In this document: positions 1-5,654 of the stretch, in pieces
Layout: every line of letters begins with the position of its first letter
Numbering within the stretch: position 1 is the first letter of the stretch
DNA from: a virus
Direction: 5' to 3' (one strand)
Virus record (IMG/VR): IMGVR_UViG_3300047548_000092
Span: 1 to 23,302 of that record
DNA length: 23,302 bases
Translations under genes and position numbers: made by a program
Notes under the pieces: generated by a model
The model's database searches: none
Seen by the model: the letters and a program-made list of their open reading frames with translations, nothing else
What the model was told of the DNA's origin: nothing

Positions 1-2
1 GC

Positions 3-458
3 GAGCACAGTGTAGTCAGCCTCTACACCCACCCGCAGCCAGCGCAACAGCCAGTCATTCCGACATCGGAAACCTGCAAGTGCTGCGGAGAGGGGCAGGC
101 TAATCTGGTCGTGCTGCGCATCTGCGACAAGTGCGGCAGCGAGTACGCGGGGCAGGCGGAGTTTGATCTGGCAATGCGGTTGCAGGCCGAGCGGCAGGCC
201 GACCATATTCCTGACGCCGGGAAAATGGTGCAGCAGGCCGAACAGGCATCTGTCAAGGAATCCTTGACAGCTCAGGCCGAGCCGGTGGCCTACCGTCACC
301 TGCATGAGGACGGCTGGGAATACTACGACGCTCCGACCGGCAGCGACTGCAACGGATGTCAGCCTCTCTACACCCACCCGCAGCCAGCGCAGCAAACATG
401 CAAAACCTGCGAGTCACTTGCTCGCACTGTGATGATGGATCAAAGGGGATTGGCATGA
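3..458 (+). CDS. Early phage protein with Cys pairs, 5' end cut by window
   Basis: The frame is open from the left edge to a TGA at 456-458, so the start is missing. Two parts are seen. First comes a putative zinc ribbon with CKCC near residue 28 of the visible part and CDKC about 18 residues later. Then a linker rich in Ala, Gln and Glu leads to a second block with EPVAYRHLHEDGWEYYDAP, CNGC, LYTHPQPAQ and a final CKTC. LYTHPQPAQ also occurs at the very start of the visible part, so the protein appears to hold a repeated module. Phrases such as EPVAY...LYTHPQPAQ are common in small uncharacterised phage proteins of Proteobacteria. No function is known. The stop overlaps the next start as ATGA, which suggests coupled translation. 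Confidence 0.7.
   Translation, partial: EHSVVSLYTHPQPAQQPVIPTSETCKCCGEGQANLVVLRICDKCGSEYAGQAEFDLAMRLQAERQADHIPDAGKMVQQAEQASVKESLTAQAEPVAYRHLHEDGWEYYDAPTGSDCNGCQPLYTHPQPAQQTCKTCESLARTVMMDQRGLA
21..46 (+). repeat. 26-bp direct repeat, copy 1
   Basis: This 26-bp stretch encodes LYTHPQPA and is identical to 366-391. Both copies are in the same codon phase of the same gene and lie exactly 345 bp (115 codons) apart. Confidence 0.9.
250..270. other. 21-bp perfect palindrome inside a coding region
   Basis: The arms CTGTCAAGGA and TCCTTGACAG are exact reverse complements around a single central A. Both strands carry TTGACA within it. It lies in the linker of the first gene, where it encodes SVKESLT. 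It could be a repressor or regulator site or an mRNA hairpin. No -10 box is seen at 16-18 bp on either strand, so it is not called a promoter. Confidence 0.6.
366..391 (+). repeat. 26-bp direct repeat, copy 2
   Basis: Identical to 21-46 and in the same reading phase of the same gene. It encodes the second LYTHPQPA block. Confidence 0.9.
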
Positions 459-694
459 CGCGACCTGACTATTGCCCCGTGTCGCAAGAGCCGTGTCAAG
501 CCATGTGCGTGCTGATTGATGTGCGCTGCAAGATTCGGGATACCGCACCACAGCCATCGCAGCAGCCTCTGAAGGATGAGCAGATCGAGCGGGCATGGTC
601 GCTTCACGCTGACACGGCAGAGGCCGGAAAGCGTCGCGTCGCCTTCGCCCGCGCCATCGAGCGCGCCCACGGCATCACCGGTGAAAAGAAATGA
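455..694 (+). CDS. Small early phage protein, function unknown
   Basis: 79 aa. The ATG at 455 is chosen because it overlaps the upstream stop as ATGA and has an AAAGGGGA ribosome site a few bases upstream; the frame is open further upstream but without such a site. The N-terminus has four cysteines (C7, C13, C17, C24; CPVSQEPC then CVLIDVRC), which could bind a metal. The C-terminus looks helical (QIERAWSLHADTAEAGKRRVAFARAIERAHGI), a pattern common in small phage accessory proteins. Function is unknown. The 3' end overlaps the next gene by ATGA. Confidence 0.7.
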   Translation: MTRPDYCPVSQEPCQAMCVLIDVRCKIRDTAPQPSQQPLKDEQIERAWSLHADTAEAGKRRVAFARAIERAHGITGEKK

Positions 695-1029
695 GCAACA
701 CCGATCGCGAACTACTGGAACTGGCCGCAAAAGCGGCTGGAATTGATGGATTCTGGTCTGAGGGGTATCTGTCGTTCATCAAACGCAGCGGCGAATCATG
801 GAGTCCGCTCGACGACGATGGTGATGCGCTGCGGCTGGCGGTGAAGTTGCGCCTGCGTCTGAACCGAGAGATCAATTGCGACTGCGACATCGTGGAAGTT
901 TTTGGCCCAGAAGCTGACGACATGAGCTGCCACTGCACCACCGAAAGCGTTGAAAACGACAACCCCTGCGCAGCCACCCGCCGCGCTATCGTGCGCGCTG
1001 CTGCTGAGATAGGAAGGAGTATGAAATGA
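691..1029 (+). CDS. Conserved phage protein of LLELAAKAAG type, function unknown
   Basis: 112 aa. The N-terminus ELLELAAKAAGI, followed by W, a segment with WSPLDDDGDALRLAVKL and a Cys-rich middle (CDCD, then CHC), is a recurrent layout in small proteins of Pseudomonas, Burkholderia and related phages. No function has been assigned that I know of. The start overlaps the preceding stop and the stop overlaps the next start, both as ATGA. The AAGGAG for the next gene lies within its last codons at 1014-1019. Confidence 0.75.
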   Translation: MSNTDRELLELAAKAAGIDGFWSEGYLSFIKRSGESWSPLDDDGDALRLAVKLRLRLNREINCDCDIVEVFGPEADDMSCHCTTESVENDNPCAATRRAIVRAAAEIGRSMK

Positions 1030-1259
1030 CCAGAGACGACATCATTGCAATGGCGCGGGAGGCCGCCGCGCAACACGGGCACACGATCAAAGAGACTGAT
1101 GAAATCGTCGAGACGCTGACTAGCTTCTACGTCTTGGCAGTAGCAGCCGAGCGCGAGGCGTGCATCGAGGCGTGCGAGGCCAGCTACCACTGGCCCAGCG
1201 GGCCGGAAGGCTGGTTGAAGTACGCCGTAGAGGCGATCAAATCAAGGGGCGACAAATGA
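1026..1259 (+). CDS. Small AEREAC-motif phage protein
   Basis: 77 aa. The start is fixed by a perfect AAGGAG at 1014-1019, 6 nt upstream, and by the ATGA overlap. The sequence begins MTRDDIIAMAREAA, continues with an AAEREACIEACE helix and ends AVEAIKSRGDK. This N-terminal helix, AEREAC core and terminal A-I-R/K-x-R-G pattern is typical of small uncharacterised phage proteins. The AEREAC and terminal pieces recur in the next gene, suggesting a shared C-terminal module. Function is unknown. Confidence 0.75.
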   Translation: MTRDDIIAMAREAAAQHGHTIKETDEIVETLTSFYVLAVAAEREACIEACEASYHWPSGPEGWLKYAVEAIKSRGDK

Positions 1260-1492
1260 CGCCAGAATTCAACGCATGGTGGGACGAAGGAGAAATCACC
1301 ACCGACAACCCATACGAGGCAGACTCGTTCGCTTTCTGGGCATGGGAAGGCTGGCAGGCTGGGGTTAAGGCAGAGCGGGAGGCTTGTAGATCGATTGTCA
1401 TGGAAGCATTTGATGACACTTGGAGCGGTACAAAAGAGAACGATATTCTCTATGAGATCGCAGCAGCCATCCGAGCAAGGAGCAACACATGA
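1256..1492 (+). CDS. Small phage protein, WW-rich N-terminus and AEREAC module
   Basis: 78 aa from the ATG at 1256, chosen for the AAGGGG at 1244-1249 (6-nt spacing) and the ATGA overlap; the longer reading from 1160 lies inside the previous gene and is rejected. The N-terminus MTPEFNAWWDEGEI...FAFWAWEGWQAG belongs to a recurrent F-x-x-W-W...A-W-x-G-W-x-A layout in phage accessory proteins. It is followed by KAEREACRSIV and a terminal IAAAIRARSN like the end of the preceding protein. Function is unknown. Confidence 0.75.
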   Translation: MTPEFNAWWDEGEITTDNPYEADSFAFWAWEGWQAGVKAEREACRSIVMEAFDDTWSGTKENDILYEIAAAIRARSNT

Positions 1493-1629
1493 TCACCAAG
1501 CGCCTGCTGGACGAGCTCAAGCGCCGCGCAGCCGAGGCCAACAGCCTTTACGACGCGGCTCGTAAACAATACAAGAGGCAGCAAAGATGCAGTGCCCCGA
1601 CATCCGATGCAACAGCGAAACCCGCGTAG
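1489..1629 (+). CDS. 46-aa basic early peptide
   Basis: A short ORF of 46 codons with a perfect AAGGAG at 1477-1482, 6 nt before its ATG, and an ATGA overlap with the upstream gene. The product is basic and probably helical over its first 33 residues (ITKRLLDELKRRAAEANSLY, then AARKQYKRQQR). Its 3' third overlaps the next gene by 43 bp in another frame, so the last 14 residues are constrained by the zinc-ribbon gene. Function is unknown. The ribosome site and coupling make translation likely. Confidence 0.6.
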   Translation: MITKRLLDELKRRAAEANSLYDAARKQYKRQQRCSAPTSDATAKPA

Positions 1630-1781
1630 TCGAGACGTTCCCAGACGTCGAGGAGACACATCGGCTGCGGTTGTGCAAAGTGTGCGGGTGCAAGTTCCTG
1701 ACCAAGGAGTCCGAGGTGCCGATGTCCGTGCTTCGCCAGTTGCGTCACGACAAGGCAGTCAGACTCGGACGAATTAAGTGA
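1587..1781 (+). CDS. NrdR/Ogr-like small zinc-ribbon protein
   Basis: 64 aa. The sequence begins MQCPDIRCNSETRVVETFPD, then RLRLCKVCGCKFLTKES. The layout C-P-x-x-x-C, a short strand pair, then C-x-x-C-x-C-x-F-x-T-x-E resembles the single zinc ribbon of NrdR N-termini and of Ogr/Delta-type phage activators. Those families bind DNA. Here the first pair is C3/C8 and the second C40/C43, but no further DNA-binding or ATP-cone domain is present. A role as a small transcription factor is an inference. The ribosome site AGAGG is at 1574-1578. The stop overlaps the next start as GTGA. Confidence 0.65.
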   Translation: MQCPDIRCNSETRVVETFPDVEETHRLRLCKVCGCKFLTKESEVPMSVLRQLRHDKAVRLGRIK

Positions 1782-1942
1782 AGACTGGAACCTTGGCCGA
1801 TCTGCGACCCAACGCTACCATTCACTGTCTGCACTGCGACCAGGACAAGCCTGCGACTGGTGCGGTCAAGTTCCACGCGCATCATGTGTGTCAAGCCTGC
1901 GTCACCAAGTTGCAGGCGCTACCCGAGAAGGAGAAGAAGTGA
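1778..1942 (+). CDS. 54-aa zinc-ribbon-like peptide, GTG start
   Basis: 54 codons starting with GTG at 1778 in a GTGA overlap with the upstream stop. The protein has CLHC at residues 17-20 and CQAC at 38-41, separated by a His-rich stretch (VKFHAHHV), giving a CxxC...CxxC layout that fits a small zinc ribbon. It ends in a highly charged PEKEKK tail. The tail codons (GAGAAGGAGAAG) double as the ribosome site of the next gene. No family is recognised. Confidence 0.55.
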   Translation: MKTGTLADLRPNATIHCLHCDQDKPATGAVKFHAHHVCQACVTKLQALPEKEKK

Positions 1943-2121
1943 AGATCGAGCGAGACGTAGCCTGCAACTTCCTTCAGGAGATGGACGTCCTGTTGGACAA
2001 GTACGACGGCATGATGCTTACCGCCACCATGATCGGCTTGCTCGATCTGGTCAAGCACACGCTGCTGATGAATTCCACGGAAGAGATTCAGATGGATGAC
2101 GACTACGAGGAGGACGAATGA
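1939..2121 (+). CDS. 60-aa acidic-tailed early protein, GTG start
   Basis: 60 aa from the GTG at 1939, chosen for the GTGA overlap and the purine-rich GAGAAGGAGAAG site upstream; an ATG at 1888 would lie within the previous gene. The sequence is helical with a hydrophobic middle (DVLLDKYDGMMLTATMIGLL) and ends in an acidic tail, DDDYEEDE. The codons of this tail provide the AGGAGG ribosome site (2108-2113) for the next gene. Function is unknown. Confidence 0.6.
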   Translation: MKIERDVACNFLQEMDVLLDKYDGMMLTATMIGLLDLVKHTLLMNSTEEIQMDDDYEEDE

Positions 2122-2333
2122 ACTACGACGATCCGTTGAGCATTGCGGAGCACTGTGACCCGCACGACGCATTCGAGGTGGCATGTCGCAAGCACCTGTG
2201 TCAACTGTACGCCGAGAACCAGAAGCTGCGACTTTCGCTGCTGCGCCACATCCGCGCGTACCGGGTAGACGATGATGCCTACGACCCCAAGACAGAAGCA
2301 ACTCGACTGCTGGAGCTTGAACTATGCCTGTGA
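2118..2333 (+). CDS. Small early phage protein, function unknown
   Basis: 71 aa. The start is set by AGGAGG at 2108-2113 and the ATGA overlap. The sequence has an acidic N-terminus (MNYDDPLSIAEHCDPHDAFE), a helical middle with Cys and His (CRKHLCQLYAENQKLRLSLL) and a terminal TRLLELELCL. The helical middle could form a short coiled coil. It overlaps the next gene by 10 bp. No family is recognised. Confidence 0.65.
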   Translation: MNYDDPLSIAEHCDPHDAFEVACRKHLCQLYAENQKLRLSLLRHIRAYRVDDDAYDPKTEATRLLELELCL

Positions 2334-2563
2334 TCGACCACCCGGTACACGAGCACGGAGTCCGTGACGCCGAGCACCGCTACGGTTGTTGGAACAGGGC
2401 ACCGTTCAAGGACATCGTGGAGGTCAAAGGCGAGTCTTGGCCATTTCGCATGAGCCGCGATTGCCGCTACGACCGCAGTCTCGACGACAACGCTTGCGCC
2501 GGGTGTCACCGCGCAGGCAGCACCTACACCACCGAACAGGAAACCCAAGGAGCCATCAGATGA
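2324..2563 (+). CDS. Small Cys/His-rich early phage protein
   Basis: 79 aa, with GGAG at 2312-2315 upstream of the ATG. It is rich in His and Cys: DHPVHEHGVRDAEHRYGC near the N-terminus, then CRYDRSL and CAGC followed by H. This could form a metal site, but no named domain is recognised. A terminal TYTTEQETQGAIR carries the AAGGAG ribosome site of the next gene. The 3' end overlaps the next gene as ATGA. Confidence 0.65.
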   Translation: MPVIDHPVHEHGVRDAEHRYGCWNRAPFKDIVEVKGESWPFRMSRDCRYDRSLDDNACAGCHRAGSTYTTEQETQGAIR

Positions 2564-2742
2564 GCAAGATCCGTGAATACTACAAGGCCGAGGAACTCAA
2601 GCCCTTCGAGGGTCGCCCAGGCGCAATGGATGCGTTCAAGCTGCCGTCCGTGATGAACGGCGTAGCGCACCCTCGATTGGCACCGCGCATCATGAGCGCG
2701 ACCACCAAGATCCGATGGGTGCCGTCAAGCAGCGTCAGGTAG
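2560..2742 (+). CDS. 60-aa protein, last gene of the early array
   Basis: 60 aa from the ATG at 2560, set by AAGGAG at 2547-2552 and the ATGA overlap; the longer frame from 2386 is inside the upstream gene and is rejected. It begins MSKIREYYKAEELKPFEGRP and is basic overall. No family is recognised. Its last 8 bases overlap the convergent holin gene on the other strand, so no terminator separates the two arrays. Confidence 0.6.
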   Translation: MSKIREYYKAEELKPFEGRPGAMDAFKLPSVMNGVAHPRLAPRIMSATTKIRWVPSSSVR

Positions 2743-2902
2743 ACCGCTTGTCGTAGACTGACCACGCGACACCGGCGAGAGCAGACGCCCCGCCGATGAT
2801 GGCATCGATGCTGGCACCGTCGATGCCGTACTTCAGGGCCAGTGCCCCACCGACACCAGTCAGGATATGGCGCACGATGGCGGCCACGATAGATGCGTTC
2901 AT
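2735..2902 (-). CDS. Putative phage holin (Pam3-gp28-like)
   Basis: 55 aa. The ATG at 2902 is chosen for the GGAGAG site upstream and the ATGA overlap with the lysozyme stop; the longer reading to 2968 lies inside the lysozyme gene. Two hydrophobic segments are seen, about residues 3-25 (ASIVAAIVRHILTGVGGALA) and 32-48 (AIIGGASALAGVAW), with a basic end YDKRST. Size, the two membrane spans, R-H-x-L-T-x-x-G and the W-S-x-x-x-K-R end match small phage holins of the Pam3-gp28 type. It would form the membrane lesion that releases the lysozyme encoded just upstream. Confidence 0.75.
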   Translation of the reverse strand: MNASIVAAIVRHILTGVGGALALKYGIDGASIDAIIGGASALAGVAWSVYDKRST

Positions 2903-3324
2903 TTCCACTCTCCGGTTCTCATTTGATCGGCGAGTCGCTTGGCACGAGCAGGGGTCTGCTTCGCCCAAGCGCTCTCCAGCATTCTATTGGCGCCCTCGGC
3001 GTACTTGCCTGCCGCCACCAGCGCCAGCGTGTTCTTGAAGCTCAGAAGCCCGTTGGTGCCCATCTGGAAGGCCATGTTGAGCAGCACTCCCTGTCGGGCA
3101 CCGTCGAGCTTGCTGAACCACGGCAGCGCCTGAGTCAACGCTTTCGTGCGATCCGCGATGTCGTTGGCCAGCAGGTAGTCCACCTCGTCTGGACGCAGAC
3201 CACCCCCGCGCCGCTCATCGATCAGACGACCCACCCCGATGGTCAGGTAGCCGAGGTGATCCTGGTACGCGGCGTAGCGCACCCCTTCATCCCGCTTGAG
3301 TTGATCGACGATGTTGCGGATCAT
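2899..3324 (-). CDS. Endolysin, T4-type lysozyme (glycoside hydrolase family 24)
   Basis: 141 aa from the ATG at 3324, which overlaps the upstream stop as TGATG; the longer reading to 3399 is inside the previous gene. The T4 lysozyme triad is visible as E13 (KRDEG), D22 (YQD) and T28 (YLTIGVGR), with the later helix QGVLLNMAFQMG also typical. The enzyme cuts the N-acetylmuramic acid to N-acetylglucosamine bond of peptidoglycan. There is no signal peptide or signal-arrest segment, so it should wait in the cytoplasm and need a holin. The next gene downstream is a holin. Confidence 0.9.
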   Translation of the reverse strand: MIRNIVDQLKRDEGVRYAAYQDHLGYLTIGVGRLIDERRGGGLRPDEVDYLLANDIADRTKALTQALPWFSKLDGARQGVLLNMAFQMGTNGLLSFKNTLALVAAGKYAEGANRMLESAWAKQTPARAKRLADQMRTGEWK

Positions 3325-3545
3325 CAGTGAGGCTTCCAGTTGCTCAGAGCGAAGCCGATGAAGCCCGAGACAGCCGATGCCACAGTCATCCCGAACCACA
3401 GACCACCCTTGCCCTTGTTGGCAAGCGCGATCAGTTCGTCAAGTTGACCTTCCATCTTGGTGATCTTGCGGTCCATGTGCTGCACACGCTCCCACAAGAC
3501 ACCGTACTTCACTGGGTCGATTTCACCGTTCTGGAACTCCACCAT
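3324..3545 (-). CDS. Small membrane protein, possible second holin or antiholin
   Basis: 73 aa. The ATG at 3545 has a well-placed GAGG 6 nt upstream; a GTG one codon earlier is possible. The N-terminal two thirds is a charged, coiled-coil-like helix (YGVLWERVQHMDRKITKMEG, then LDELIALANK). The C-terminus is one membrane span (LWFGMTVASAVSGFIGFALS). This topology resembles XhlA-type lysis proteins and small membrane proteins found beside phage lysozymes. The exact role is inferred from its place immediately before the lysozyme. It is not a recognisable spanin. Confidence 0.6.
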   Translation of the reverse strand: MVEFQNGEIDPVKYGVLWERVQHMDRKITKMEGQLDELIALANKGKGGLWFGMTVASAVSGFIGFALSNWKPH

Positions 3546-3548
3546 CAC

Positions 3549-5654
3549 TTACCTCACAAATTCGTTTTCGACATTGCGCTCCGGTGCCAGCATGTTGACG
3601 CCAGCAGCGGTGCCACCTGTAACTGTAGCGCGGGCTGGTGCGCTCCATTTTGACGGGTCACCGATCAGTTGCAAAACCTTGTTACGTTCGGCGGCGGGCA
3701 GCGACTCCAACAGATTCGCAGCACCCTCGGGGGTCTTGAGTGCTTCGGTCAAGGTCGCCATCGTCTTCTGGCCGATCTTGTTCTCCAAGATGTTCAGCGC
3801 CTTGTTGGTCGTTGCGGCCACGGCACTCAGGTACGACGGCAGACGGAACTTGCTCATATTTTGGAGCAGCAGTTCCTTGAGCGCCACCTGACCACCCTCG
3901 ACTTGGGACTTGATGTTGGCGTTGCGGATGACCTTGGACGCCTCGGACTGCAAGGTGCCCAGTGTGTCTTCGGCCAACTCGACGGCGATGTTGTACTTGC
4001 CCGGGCCGAGAATCTTCTCCACGGCTTCCGGCGACTCATTCTGCACGAGGCGTACGAATGCGTTCTTGTCGGTCTTCCACAGCTTCAGGGCTTCACCAGT
4101 CAACTGCTTCTCGGCAATCTTCTGGGACAGTTGCGCGTGTTGCTTGAGGTAGTCGCGGTAGCCTGCGCCGCCTGCGGCCTCAATGGCATCGTCGATCACC
4201 GGCTTGACCCGGCTCAGAACACCGGCTGCGAGGTTGCGCTGGCTGGTGGCGTCCATGCCCGGGCGAAGCTGCTGGATCGCGGCATTGACCGAGTTCTTGC
4301 GGATGGCGTCAAGGGCGCGGGCGTCAATCACACCACCGCTGCTGGTCCACTTGGCGATGTCGTCGCCGACATTGCGCAAGGCACCGAGTAGCACGTCGTT
4401 GCCAGCGAACTCGGGGTTGTTCGCCACAGCCTTGAGGCTTCGCACCAGCGGCTCACCTTCCAGCGGTTTGATGCCCACCGAGCGCAGGGCGCTGGCTGCG
4501 TCTTGTGCAAACCGGGCACCTTGACCCAGATCGAGGGAGGCTTGAGCGGCCTTGTTGGACCATTCGTTGAACGCCTTCTCGGCCAGTTCACCACCGTAGG
4601 TGTACTTGGTCAGGCCGACTGGCAGATCACGTTTGATGAGGCTCAAGCGGGCGCTAGCGTTGGCGATGTCACCCAGTTCCATGAGGCGGCGAACCTCCTG
4701 CACCTTGGCAGCAGCCTGCTCACCGAGTTCGGCAGACAGACCTTCCAGACGGGCGACTTCTTTGCCGAGGTTTGCCCGGTTGAGGGCAGTTTCGCGCATG
4801 GGGCTGGTGATGCTGCGGGCAGCTTCTTTGGCACCTTCTGTCGTAGCCCGGGCCTCGGCAGCAGTGGTGCCACCGGCCAGCTTGGACAGGGCGTTGAGCG
4901 ACACGTCACCTTGGGACTTCTCCAGCGCAGCCAAGAAGCGCGGATCGCGGGCCGTGGCGCGGTCAATCAGCGCCTGCCATGTCGGACTATTGACGCCAGC
5001 ACTGGCCTGCGCTGCGCTGACGCCTTGACCCTGCGATGCCTTGAGTGCGTTGAGCACCTCGGGCATGTCCGGGCCAAGGGCGTTGCGGGCGATGTCCGCA
5101 GCCTTGTTCTTGGGAATCTGGCGCAGATCGGCCAGCTTGCCGACACCCTTGGCGATCAGCGGACCAGCGACACGGCCACCGGCCTCAAAGGTGGCACCTT
5201 CAAGCACGTTGCGCACCGGCTCAGTGATCTGAGCAGCGCCTTGGCGCGGAGCCTTGCCGCCGAGGTACACGTCGCCCAGTTCGAGGAGTTCCTTGGCGAT
5301 GCCGTAGCCCAGACCAGCGCCGCCCACGGCACCGGTGGCCGTGCCCACGGGGCCGAGCACCGTTCCAGCAGCACCACCCAGCAGCGCACCACCGCCAGCA
5401 CCCAGCGCCTCGACTGTCGGAGCGACAAACGGACGCACTTTTGAGTACAGGCTGGACTCCTGCCGAGCACCGGGAATACCCTCGGGTGCAGCGGTGCGCG
5501 GGCGCAGCGACTCAGGCAGTTGCGGCGCAGCAGGTTGACTGAGCGCGGGCAACTGGGCTTGGATCAGCGACTGCGCCTGCTCGGGTGTGGTGCCCTCGGG
5601 CACCTCAAACCGACCAATGCGACCATCGGGTAGCTGGACTCGGGCGATAGGCAT
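3549..5654 (-). CDS. Large injection / internal virion protein (P22 gp16-like position)
   Basis: 701 aa. The start overlaps the preceding stop as TAATG. The N-terminus (MPIARVQLPDGRIGRFEVPE) begins a short domain also seen at the N-terminus of other phage internal proteins. A long Gly/Ala stretch follows near residues 82-115 (LGAGGGALLGGAAGTVLG), which could insert in membranes. The rest is mostly predicted helix with many Ala, Leu and Lys. P22 gp16 is 609 aa and is ejected with the DNA. Position as the last of three internal-type genes, size and composition fit this role, but the sequence is not a clear gp16 match by eye. A lytic transglycosylase motif is not seen. Confidence 0.65.
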   Translation of the reverse strand: MPIARVQLPDGRIGRFEVPEGTTPEQAQSLIQAQLPALSQPAAPQLPESLRPRTAAPEGIPGARQESSLYSKVRPFVAPTVEALGAGGGALLGGAAGTVLGPVGTATGAVGGAGLGYGIAKELLELGDVYLGGKAPRQGAAQITEPVRNVLEGATFEAGGRVAGPLIAKGVGKLADLRQIPKNKAADIARNALGPDMPEVLNALKASQGQGVSAAQASAGVNSPTWQALIDRATARDPRFLAALEKSQGDVSLNALSKLAGGTTAAEARATTEGAKEAARSITSPMRETALNRANLGKEVARLEGLSAELGEQAAAKVQEVRRLMELGDIANASARLSLIKRDLPVGLTKYTYGGELAEKAFNEWSNKAAQASLDLGQGARFAQDAASALRSVGIKPLEGEPLVRSLKAVANNPEFAGNDVLLGALRNVGDDIAKWTSSGGVIDARALDAIRKNSVNAAIQQLRPGMDATSQRNLAAGVLSRVKPVIDDAIEAAGGAGYRDYLKQHAQLSQKIAEKQLTGEALKLWKTDKNAFVRLVQNESPEAVEKILGPGKYNIAVELAEDTLGTLQSEASKVIRNANIKSQVEGGQVALKELLLQNMSKFRLPSYLSAVAATTNKALNILENKIGQKTMATLTEALKTPEGAANLLESLPAAERNKVLQLIGDPSKWSAPARATVTGGTAAGVNMLAPERNVENEFVR

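Noticed and set aside
2386-2559. Upstream extension of the last early gene
   Set aside because: It lies wholly inside the preceding gene; the AAGGAG and ATGA overlap place the start at 2560.
3325-3399. Upstream extension of the lysozyme N-terminus
   Set aside because: The extra 25 residues are encoded inside the 73-aa gene and are not part of the T4-type fold; the TGATG junction sets the start at 3324.
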